Positions 1 through 5,178 of a DNA stretch of 10,455 nucleotides are shown in pieces. The stretch's first letter is position 1, and the number at the start of each line of letters is the position of its first letter. A program made the position numbers and the translations under genes. The notes beneath the pieces were generated by a model. It was not told the DNA's origin. It did no database searches and was given only the letters and a program-made list of their open reading frames with translations. The DNA comes from a bacterium (lineage in GTDB: Bacteria > Planctomycetota > B15-G4 > JADJEK01): the NCBI GenBank assembly GCA_030428825.1, contig JAUIEL010000189.1, positions 1 to 10,455 of the forward strand, written 5' to 3'.

Positions 1-29
1 CGGCGGGACGGCCGGCCGCCGTCCCGCCG
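1..29. terminator. Perfect 12-bp inverted repeat (hairpin) at the window edge
   Basis: CGGCGGGACGGC (1-12) pairs perfectly with GCCGTCCCGCCG (18-29) across a 5-nt loop, giving a very stable GC hairpin. No T-tract follows on the plus strand, so it is not a textbook intrinsic terminator. It may end transcription of a gene left of the window, or act on the promoter of the gene at 90, since it ends 12 nt before that gene's -10-like box. The repeat starts at the window edge and could be longer. Confidence 0.4.
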
Positions 30-41
30 CGGCGTTCGGGG

Positions 42-47
42 TAGACT
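42..47 (+). promoter_or_regulatory. -10-like box TAGACT for the first paralogue
   Basis: TAGACT lies 42 nt before the ATG at 90, in the context GGGGTAGACT. The two downstream paralogues have TACGAT and TAGCAT at 42 and 41 nt from their own ATGs. The matched position in three otherwise diverged leaders is the main support. No -35 hexamer is recognisable. The box lacks the TG of the extended -10 seen in the other two. Confidence 0.4.
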
Positions 48-89
48 GGCGGTCGCCTCGTCCCCCCGCCGTCCGCCGGAGACCGCCGC

Positions 90-1181
90 ATGCCGTCCCG
101 CCGCCTCCTCGTCGCCGCCGCGCTCCTCGCCGGACCGTGCGTCGCCCGCTCGGGCGCCGGCGTCGTCGCCCTCGACGCCCGCAGCTTCGTCCCGAACGGC
201 GCGAACCCGGCGACGAGCTCGGAGTACTCCGGGTTCCGGGGGATCCTCTCGGGCGCGGGACACACGCTGACCACGCTCACGTCGTTCACCACCGTCGACC
301 TGGCGGGCGTCGACCTGCTGATCCTCTTCCACCCGCTCTCCGTCGGGTCGACGTTCGGCGCGCAGGAGATCGCCGACGTGACCCAGTTCGTCGGTTCGGG
401 AGGGCACCTCTGGTTCGTCGCCGACGCGGGGGCGCAGTCCGGGAGCACGCTCCCCCAGGTGAACGCCCTCCTCGCGCCGCACGGCGTCACCGTCACCGCG
501 TCGGAGCTGAACCCGACCGGAGTCGCGATCGCCGGGTTCACGGCGCACGAGGTGACGGGCGGTCTCACCGCGATCGGACTCGACTACCACCGGACCCTGA
601 AGACCGCCGCGCCGGCGATCGACCTGACGACCGGGAACCTCGACGTCCTGGCCGCCGTCCCGTCGCAGTCGGGAGGCGGGAGGGTGGCGGTCGTGACCGA
701 CAGCACGTTCCTCGTGAACCCGAGCGCCGGAGCCGACCACGACCTCCTCGACCTCGACAACCGGCGACTGGTCCAGAACCTCGTCGACTGGTTCCTTCCG
801 CCGTTCCACGACGGGTGCCCCGGGGCGGGCGGGTTCGTGCCGGAGCTGTCGGCGACGTCGTACACCCCGCCGGCGGGGGGGCAGCTCGGCGTCTCGCTCG
901 CGAACGGTCTCGGCGGCGCGCCGGCGACCTTCTTCTTCGGTCTCGGCGGGGCGGAGATCCCGATGGTCGGCGGGTGCAACCTCAACATCGCCCCGCTCCT
1001 CCCGGCGAGCTTCACGCTCCCGCTGAGCGGCGCCGGGCCGGGCCAGGGGATGGTGTCGTTCTCAGGCGTCCTCCCCGCGGGGACCGGCGGGGCGACGTTC
1101 GCGATGCAGGCGTTCGTGACCGATCCGTCGGTCCCGCACGGCTTCTCGAACTCGAACGAGATCGTGGTCGCGATCCAGTAG
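90..1181 (+). CDS. Secreted GIFT/DUF4350-like protein with C-terminal Gly-rich module (paralogue 1)
   Basis: This is a predicted exported protein of 363 aa. A signal peptide (residues 1-23) has Arg4-Arg5, a hydrophobic run and an SGA cleavage site. Residues 24-236 look like a class I glutamine-amidotransferase-like fold (GIFT/DUF4350 type): a VDLLILFHP strand (74-82), an SGGHLWFVAD strand (103-112) and a GLDYHR motif (163-168). There is no Cys at the expected nucleophile position, so a binding rather than catalytic role is inferred. Residues 238-363 are a separate Gly-rich beta module with two conserved Cys (243 and 296) that could form a disulfide. GGAG at 78-81, 8 nt before the ATG, supports the start. 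It is the most diverged of three tandem copies: its module matches that of copy 2 at 93 of 126 positions, counted by eye without gaps. Ligand and function are unknown. Confidence 0.85.
   Translation: MPSRRLLVAAALLAGPCVARSGAGVVALDARSFVPNGANPATSSEYSGFRGILSGAGHTLTTLTSFTTVDLAGVDLLILFHPLSVGSTFGAQEIADVTQFVGSGGHLWFVADAGAQSGSTLPQVNALLAPHGVTVTASELNPTGVAIAGFTAHEVTGGLTAIGLDYHRTLKTAAPAIDLTTGNLDVLAAVPSQSGGGRVAVVTDSTFLVNPSAGADHDLLDLDNRRLVQNLVDWFLPPFHDGCPGAGGFVPELSATSYTPPAGGQLGVSLANGLGGAPATFFFGLGGAEIPMVGGCNLNIAPLLPASFTLPLSGAGPGQGMVSFSGVLPAGTGGATFAMQAFVTDPSVPHGFSNSNEIVVAIQ
801..1178 (+). repeat. C-terminal module, copy 1 of 3
   Basis: This 378-nt segment encodes residues 238-363 of paralogue 1 and aligns without gaps to 1974-2351 and 3146-3523. 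At the DNA level it shares long exact runs with the others, for example from 810 across the GCPGAGGFVPEL codons and near 1134-1165 across the HGFSNSNEIV codons. Overall it is clearly more diverged than copies 2 and 3 are from each other. Modules of this style (a GLGGAP-type motif, then a Phe-rich strand, and an SNxxxV end) recur at the C-termini of planctomycete exported proteins; that comparison is from memory. Confidence 0.85.
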
Positions 1182-1210
1182 ACGTCGCTCCGCTCGCGAC
1201 CCGCGCCCTC

Positions 1211-1226
1211 CCCGACCCGCGTCGGG
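1211..1226. other. Small perfect hairpin CCCGAC-CCGC-GTCGGG
   Basis: A 6-bp perfect stem with a 4-nt loop lies 30 nt after the stop of paralogue 1 and ends directly before the extended -10 box at 1227. It could be a weak terminator for the upstream gene or an operator over the -35 region. No T-tract follows. Such short stems arise easily at this GC content. Confidence 0.25.
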
Positions 1227-1235
1227 TGGTACGAT
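1227..1235 (+). promoter_or_regulatory. Extended -10-like box TGGTACGAT for paralogue 2
   Basis: TGGTACGAT fits the extended -10 pattern TG-n-TAnnnT and ends 42 nt before the ATG at 1278. The same pattern (TGGTAGCAT) sits at nearly the same distance before paralogue 3. No -35 hexamer is visible, as expected when an extended -10 is used. This suggests paralogue 2 has its own promoter and does not rely only on read-through from paralogue 1. Confidence 0.5.
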
Positions 1236-1277
1236 CGGGAAGTCGGCGCCGGCCGCGGCTCGAGTGGAGGAGACCCC

Positions 1278-2354
1278 ATGTCGCGATTCGCGTTCGTCCT
1301 CGTCCTGTCCTCCCTCGTCCCGGACGCCGGCGCGGCGGTCGTCGGGCTGGACGCCCGCAGCGTCTCGAACGAGATCGGCTGGAACCCGGCCACGGACACC
1401 CGGTACGCCGGCTTCCGTCAGGCGTTCACGAGCGCCGGACACTCGCTCGCGACGCTCTCGAGCTTCACGCCGGCGACGCTCTCCGGCGTCGACCTCCTCG
1501 TGCTGTTCCATCCGACGGTCGGCGCGTTCGCGTTCTCGGCGCAGGAGGCGGCGGACATCCAGTCGTTCGTCACCAGCGGCCGGCCGCTCTTCGTCGTGGC
1601 GGACGGGGGGTGGAACACGACGTCGACGGTCGCGTCGCTGAACGCGGTCCTGCAGCCGTACGGACTGACGCTCGGCTCGAGCGTGCTGAACGGCGCCGGC
1701 GCCACGTTCCAGGGGTTCGTCTCGCACCCGCTGACCGATGGCGTGGCCGCGGTCGGGCTCGACTATCACCGCGAGATCCAGGTCGTCGCCCCGGGGACCG
1801 ACCTGCAGACCGGCTCGAACGACGTCATCGCGGCGGCGGACCCCGGCGCGGGACGGGTCGTGGTGATCGCGGACGCCACCTGCTTCATGGACCCCGGTTT
1901 CGGCGCGGATCACGACATCACGTCGGTCGGCAACCGGAAGTTCCTCGACAACACGATCGGTTGGCTCTTGCTGCCGTTCGGGGACGGGTGCCCCGGGGCG
2001 GGCGGGTTCGTGCCGAAGCTGACGGCGACTTCGTACGCGCCGATCGCGGGGACCCAGCTCGGCCTGCAGCTCCAGCGGGGGCTCGGCGGGGCGCCGGCGA
2101 CGTTCTTCTTCGGCCTCGGCCAATCGGCGATCCCGATGGTCGGCGGGTGCACGCTGAACATCGCGCCGCTCCTGCCGATCGACTTCACGGTGCCGCTCGG
2201 CGGGGCGGGCGCGGGGAACGGATCGATCTTCCTCGCCGGCGTGCTGCCGAGCGACATGGGGGGCGTGACGTTCTCGATGCAGGCGTTCGTCGTCGACGCG
2301 TCGGTGCCGCACGGCTTCTCGAACTCGAACGAGATCGTCGTCGCGGTCCAGTGA
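1278..2354 (+). CDS. Secreted GIFT/DUF4350-like protein with C-terminal Gly-rich module (paralogue 2)
   Basis: This is a predicted exported protein of 358 aa with the same layout as its neighbours. The signal peptide (1-19) ends in DAGA. An amidotransferase-like domain follows (about 20-232) with VDLLVLFHPT (71-80), SGRPLFVVADGGW (100-112), GLDYHRE (160-166) and GRVVVIAD (192-199). The C-terminal module (233-358) carries Cys238 and Cys291. GGAGGAG at 1266-1272, 5 nt before the ATG, is a strong ribosome-binding site and fixes the start. Outside the module it differs from paralogue 3 at about 84 of 213 residues, but inside the module at only 5 of 126. That mosaic suggests recent gene conversion. 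The protein probably acts outside the cytoplasm; no enzymatic residues can be assigned, and its partner or ligand is unknown. Confidence 0.87.
   Translation: MSRFAFVLVLSSLVPDAGAAVVGLDARSVSNEIGWNPATDTRYAGFRQAFTSAGHSLATLSSFTPATLSGVDLLVLFHPTVGAFAFSAQEAADIQSFVTSGRPLFVVADGGWNTTSTVASLNAVLQPYGLTLGSSVLNGAGATFQGFVSHPLTDGVAAVGLDYHREIQVVAPGTDLQTGSNDVIAAADPGAGRVVVIADATCFMDPGFGADHDITSVGNRKFLDNTIGWLLLPFGDGCPGAGGFVPKLTATSYAPIAGTQLGLQLQRGLGGAPATFFFGLGQSAIPMVGGCTLNIAPLLPIDFTVPLGGAGAGNGSIFLAGVLPSDMGGVTFSMQAFVVDASVPHGFSNSNEIVVAVQ
1974..2351 (+). repeat. C-terminal module, copy 2 of 3 (near-identical to copy 3)
   Basis: This segment aligns without gaps to 3146-3523 with 9 mismatches in 378 nt, counted by eye. 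The last 170 nt (2182-2351 against 3354-3523) are identical, including silent positions. Homology of this strength stops at the domain boundary on the left and at the stop codon on the right (TGA here, TAG in copy 3). The sharp edges are the basis for calling it a homogenised module. Confidence 0.93.
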
Positions 2355-2367
2355 CCGCCTCGCCGCG

Positions 2368-2379
2368 CGCCGGCCGGCG
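2368..2379. other. 12-nt palindrome CGCCGGCCGGCG
   Basis: A perfect self-complementary 12-mer lies 14 nt after the stop of paralogue 2 and 20 nt before the extended -10 box of paralogue 3. It could be part of a terminator-like structure or an operator. At this base composition such a palindrome can occur by chance, and it is not shared with the other two leaders. Confidence 0.2.
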
Positions 2380-2399
2380 GCGGGCCGGGGACGGCGACG

Positions 2400-2408
2400 T
2401 GGTAGCAT
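2400..2408 (+). promoter_or_regulatory. Extended -10-like box TGGTAGCAT for paralogue 3
   Basis: TGGTAGCAT fits TG-n-TAnnnT and ends 41 nt before the ATG at 2450, matching the placement of the box before paralogue 2. It would be the promoter for paralogue 3 and, because of the tight packing downstream, also for the channel gene and the gene at 4384. No -35 element is evident. Confidence 0.5.
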
Positions 2409-2438
2409 TCCCTCCCGGTCGGCCTCCCCGGTCCCGAG

Positions 2439-2445
2439 AAGGAGA
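2439..2445 (+). promoter_or_regulatory. Ribosome-binding site AAGGAGA that fixes the start of paralogue 3
   Basis: AAGGAGA lies 4 nt before the ATG at 2450. It matters because this reading frame stays open far upstream, back through paralogues 1 and 2. The site, the signal peptide that begins at 2450 and the alignment to paralogue 2 show that translation begins here. Confidence 0.8.
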
Positions 2446-2449
2446 GATC

Positions 2450-3526
2450 ATGCACCTCGTTCGAACCGCGCTCGCCCTGACCGCCCTCGTCTCGACCGCC
2501 GGCGCCGGCACGGTGGGGCTCGACGCTCGCAGCCTCTCCGCGGAGGCGGGGTGGAACCCGGCGACCGACGCCCGGTACGCGACGTTCCGGTCGGTCTTCA
2601 CCGGCGCGGGCCATACGCTCACGAACCTCGCGGCGTTCACCGCGCCGAACCTGAGCGGTCTCGACCTGCTGGTCCTGTTCCACCCGACGACCCCGGCCGT
2701 GGCGTACGACGCGACCGAGATCGCGGACATCCAGGCGTACGTCGCGTCCGGGCGGTCGCTCCTCGTGGTCGCGGACTCCGGTTGGTCGACGACGTCGAGC
2801 ATCGGCGCCATGAACCAGATCCTGCTGCCCCACGGCATCACCGCGGGGACGGGGTCGTTCAACGGGAGCGGCGCGCAGTTCGGCGGTTTCCTCCCGCACC
2901 CGACGACCGACGGCGTGAACGCGATCGGCCTCGACTTCCACCGCTACCTCACCGTCGGCGCGGGAGCGATCGACCTGCAGAGCGGGACGAACGACATCAT
3001 CGCGGCGTCCGAGTCCGGCGGCGGCCGGGTGGTGGCGATCGGGGACGGCAGCTGCTTCACCGACGCCGGCTTCGGCGCGGACTACGACATCACGAGCCTC
3101 GACAACCGGAAGTTCCTCGAGAACGCGATCGAGTGGCTGATCCTGCCGTTCGGGGACGGGTGCCCCGGGGCGGGCGGGTTCGTGCCGGAGCTGACGGCGA
3201 CGTCGTACGTGCCGCTCGCGGGGACGCAGCTCGGCCTGCAGCTCCAGCAGGGGCTCGGCGGGGCTCCGGCGACGTTCTTCTTCGGCCTCGGCCAGTCGGC
3301 GATCCCGATGGTCGGCGGGTGCACGCTGAACATCGCGCCGCTCCTGCCGATCAACTTCACGGTGCCGCTCGGCGGGGCGGGCGCGGGGAACGGATCGATC
3401 TTCCTCGCCGGCGTGCTGCCGAGCGACATGGGGGGCGTGACGTTCTCGATGCAGGCGTTCGTCGTCGACGCGTCGGTGCCGCACGGCTTCTCGAACTCGA
3501 ACGAGATCGTCGTCGCGGTCCAGTAG
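2450..3526 (+). CDS. Secreted GIFT/DUF4350-like protein with C-terminal Gly-rich module (paralogue 3)
   Basis: This is a predicted exported protein of 358 aa that aligns end to end with paralogue 2 without gaps. The signal peptide (1-19) ends in TAGA and the mature part begins GTVGLDARS. The amidotransferase-like domain keeps LDLLVLFHPT, SGRSLLVVAD, GLDFHR and GRVVAIGD; the C-terminal module is residues 233-358. The frame is open far upstream, but residues encoded there are an Arg/Pro-rich shadow of the two previous genes, so the start at 2450 is used. The stop is 3 nt before the ATG of the ion-channel gene, so this copy is probably the first gene of a three-gene unit. Why a secreted paralogue is coupled to a channel is not evident. 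Function is unknown, and no catalytic Cys is seen at the amidotransferase nucleophile position. Confidence 0.87.
   Translation: MHLVRTALALTALVSTAGAGTVGLDARSLSAEAGWNPATDARYATFRSVFTGAGHTLTNLAAFTAPNLSGLDLLVLFHPTTPAVAYDATEIADIQAYVASGRSLLVVADSGWSTTSSIGAMNQILLPHGITAGTGSFNGSGAQFGGFLPHPTTDGVNAIGLDFHRYLTVGAGAIDLQSGTNDIIAASESGGGRVVAIGDGSCFTDAGFGADYDITSLDNRKFLENAIEWLILPFGDGCPGAGGFVPELTATSYVPLAGTQLGLQLQQGLGGAPATFFFGLGQSAIPMVGGCTLNIAPLLPINFTVPLGGAGAGNGSIFLAGVLPSDMGGVTFSMQAFVVDASVPHGFSNSNEIVVAVQ
3146..3523 (+). repeat. C-terminal module, copy 3 of 3 (near-identical to copy 2)
   Basis: This is the partner of 1974-2351 at a fixed offset of 1172 nt, with no gaps. The changes against copy 2 give five amino-acid substitutions: Lys to Glu, Ala to Val, Ile to Leu, Arg to Gln and Asp to Asn. 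All lie in the first two-thirds of the module. The final 170 nt are identical. Confidence 0.93.
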
Positions 3527-3529
3527 TCG

Positions 3530-4387
3530 ATGCCGGGGGGAGAACCGTCCGCCCGGAGCGCGTGGCGCGACCGGCTCCACGACGTCATCTTCGAGGCGGA
3601 GACCCCCGTCGGCTGGGTGTTCGACGTCCTGCTCCTGGTGTCGATCGTCGCCAGCGTCGTCGCGGTGATGCTCGACTCGGTCGAGTCGGTCGCGGAGCGT
3701 CACGGCCCGCTCCTGTACGCGGTCGAGTGGGGCTTCACCGTCCTGTTCACGATCGAGTACGTGCTGCGTCTCGTCGCCGTGACCCGTCCGCTCCGGTACG
3801 CGACGTCGTTCTTCGGCGTCGTCGACCTCCTGGCGATCCTGCCGACCTACCTGAGCCTCGTCGTCGCCGGGACGCAGACCTTCGTGGTCGTGCGGGCGTT
3901 CCGCCTCCTCCGCGTCTTCCGGATCTTCAAGCTGATCCGGTTCATGGGAGAGGGGCGGACGCTGGTCCAGGCGATGCGGGGGAGCTTGCGGAAGATCCTC
4001 ATCTTCCTCGGCGTGGTGCTGATCGTGGTGCTGGTGGCCGGGAGCCTGATGTACCTGATCGAGGGGCGGGAGAACGGGTTCACGAGCATCCCGACCTCGA
4101 TGTACTGGGCGATCGTGACGATGACCACCGTCGGTTACGGCGACATCGCGCCGCAGACGGTCCTCGGCCGGTTCCTCGCCGCGAGCCTGATGATCATGGG
4201 GTACGGCATCATCGCCGTGCCGACCGGGATCGTGTCGGTCGAGCTCGCCCAGGCCGTGGTCCACCCGAACACCCGGAGCTGTCCGTCGTGCCTGCTCGAG
4301 GGGCACCACCCGGACGCGGTCCACTGTCGGCGCTGCGGCGCCCACCTCGACGGCGTCGAGGAGTCGGAGGCGAAGGAGGAGTCATGA
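3530..4387 (+). CDS. Six-helix voltage-gated-type potassium channel with C-terminal zinc ribbon
   Basis: This is an inner-membrane cation channel subunit of 285 aa, expected to work as a tetramer. Helices are about S1 27-48, S2 62-83, S3 92-112, S4 117-140, S5 155-176 and S6 212-240. S4 has a basic residue at every third position (Arg122, 125, 128, 131, Lys134, Arg137), the mark of a voltage sensor. The pore loop carries the potassium selectivity filter TVGYG (200-204). After S6 a short cytoplasmic tail holds CPSC (251-254) and CRRC (266-269), a zinc-ribbon type Cys4 site seen in a known bacterial ion-transporter subfamily; its job is unclear. The ATG is 3 nt after the previous stop and lacks a good ribosome-binding site, which suggests translational coupling. 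The gene overlaps the next by 4 nt (ATGA). Potassium selectivity follows from the filter; voltage gating is inferred. Confidence 0.93.
   Translation: MPGGEPSARSAWRDRLHDVIFEAETPVGWVFDVLLLVSIVASVVAVMLDSVESVAERHGPLLYAVEWGFTVLFTIEYVLRLVAVTRPLRYATSFFGVVDLLAILPTYLSLVVAGTQTFVVVRAFRLLRVFRIFKLIRFMGEGRTLVQAMRGSLRKILIFLGVVLIVVLVAGSLMYLIEGRENGFTSIPTSMYWAIVTMTTVGYGDIAPQTVLGRFLAASLMIMGYGIIAVPTGIVSVELAQAVVHPNTRSCPSCLLEGHHPDAVHCRRCGAHLDGVEESEAKEES
4373..4379 (+). promoter_or_regulatory. Ribosome-binding site AAGGAGG inside the end of the channel gene
   Basis: AAGGAGG lies 4 nt before the ATG at 4384, within the last codons of the channel. It decides the start of the next gene, whose frame is open well upstream, and indicates efficient re-initiation after the channel. 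Confidence 0.8.
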
Positions 4388-5040
4388 GCGCGCGCGTGGC
4401 GTGGGTCGGATTGATCGTGGCGGCCGCGTTCGCGGTCGGGATGGTCGTCGAGCGGTTCACCACGACCGCCGAGCAGGCGGCGGCGGCGGAGAGCGCGCTG
4501 ACGAAGGAGCTCGCCGGCATCCGCGCCCTGCTCGAGCGGATCGCGAAGCAGGCGGAGGGGGGCGGCGCCCTCGCGCAGGTCCCCGAACCGCTCCTGAAGG
4601 CCCCGGCGCGTCTCGTCGAGGGACTCCTCGAACAGGCGCAGGGCGGCGGCGGCGAGATGCGCGCGAAGGACCCGGCCGTCGACCAGGCGCTGCGCGAGCT
4701 GTACGACAAGGTGAAGGAGGAGGGGGCACAGACCCGGGAGATGCTCCGCGCCAACGGCGTCGTCGCCCTCTCCGAGCTCCGCGCCGCGAAACCCGCGCCG
4801 GACGTGGCGGCGCTGACGCAGCTCGCGGCGCTGTTCACGGCGGATCGTGCGGGGGCGGCGCGGACGTTGCTGCTGGCGCGGGTCGACGAGGTCGTCGCGA
4901 GGTTCGGCGTGCCGGACGAGGTCTGGCCGCAGGACAACGGGATGTCGCTCGCGTACCACCGACCGGGCACGACGGACACGTGGGTCGAGCTGCGAGTCCG
5001 GGGCGGCTACGTCACGTACGTGGGCTGCGAGTCGGAGTGA
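4384..5040 (+). CDS. Membrane-anchored protein with coiled-coil segment and BamE/SmpA-like C-terminus
   Basis: The product has 218 aa. One N-terminal membrane helix (about 5-22) acts as a signal anchor, so the rest should face the periplasm. Residues 28-57 and 98-125 are Ala/Glu/Lys-rich and probably helical or coiled coil, separated by a Gly/Pro-containing linker (58-95). Residues 164-218 read LARVDEVVARFGVPDEVW, then a beta hairpin ending GGYVTYVGCE. This resembles the small SmpA/OmlA (BamE-like) fold, in which a helix plus the phrase GxPDxV is followed by three strands. That match is by eye. The gene overlaps the channel gene by 4 nt and has a strong ribosome-binding site, so both are surely co-transcribed. 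A role as accessory or envelope partner of the channel is an inference. There is no lipobox Cys near the N-terminus, so it is not a typical BamE lipoprotein. Confidence 0.8.
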   Translation: MSARVAWVGLIVAAAFAVGMVVERFTTTAEQAAAAESALTKELAGIRALLERIAKQAEGGGALAQVPEPLLKAPARLVEGLLEQAQGGGGEMRAKDPAVDQALRELYDKVKEEGAQTREMLRANGVVALSELRAAKPAPDVAALTQLAALFTADRAGAARTLLLARVDEVVARFGVPDEVWPQDNGMSLAYHRPGTTDTWVELRVRGGYVTYVGCESE

Positions 5041-5178
5041 CCGTCGCGCGCGAACGGACGTCGGTCGGGTCGTCAGGAGAGCGGTGCGCGAGCGCGAGGA
5101 CTGAAGGAAAGAGCGGGCTCTCGGACCGGGAGACGGTGGTGCGCCGCGGTCGAAGCCGATCGCCCCGGCGTCGCCCCG
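5041..5178. other. Convergent intergenic gap
   Basis: The 138 nt lie between two genes whose 3' ends face each other. I find only very short stems (for example AGAGC-GG-GCTCT near 5112) and no T-tract on either strand, so no terminator can be called. Confidence 0.5.

Noticed and set aside
137..2449. Long open plus-strand frame running into paralogue 3, as if that protein had over 1100 residues
   Set aside because: The upstream part translates to Arg/Pro-rich text typical of a GC-rich shadow frame, overlaps two well-supported genes, and the real gene has its own ribosome-binding site and signal peptide at 2450.
1910..4345. Minus-strand open frame of 811 codons opposite paralogues 2-3 and the channel
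   Set aside because: The product is Arg/His/Asp/Glu-rich without domain motifs. The opposite strand encodes proteins with clear motifs, so this is an antisense shadow.
5041..5178. Possible bidirectional terminator between the convergent genes
   Set aside because: Only 4-5 bp stems and no T-tracts are visible, so nothing stands out from the background.
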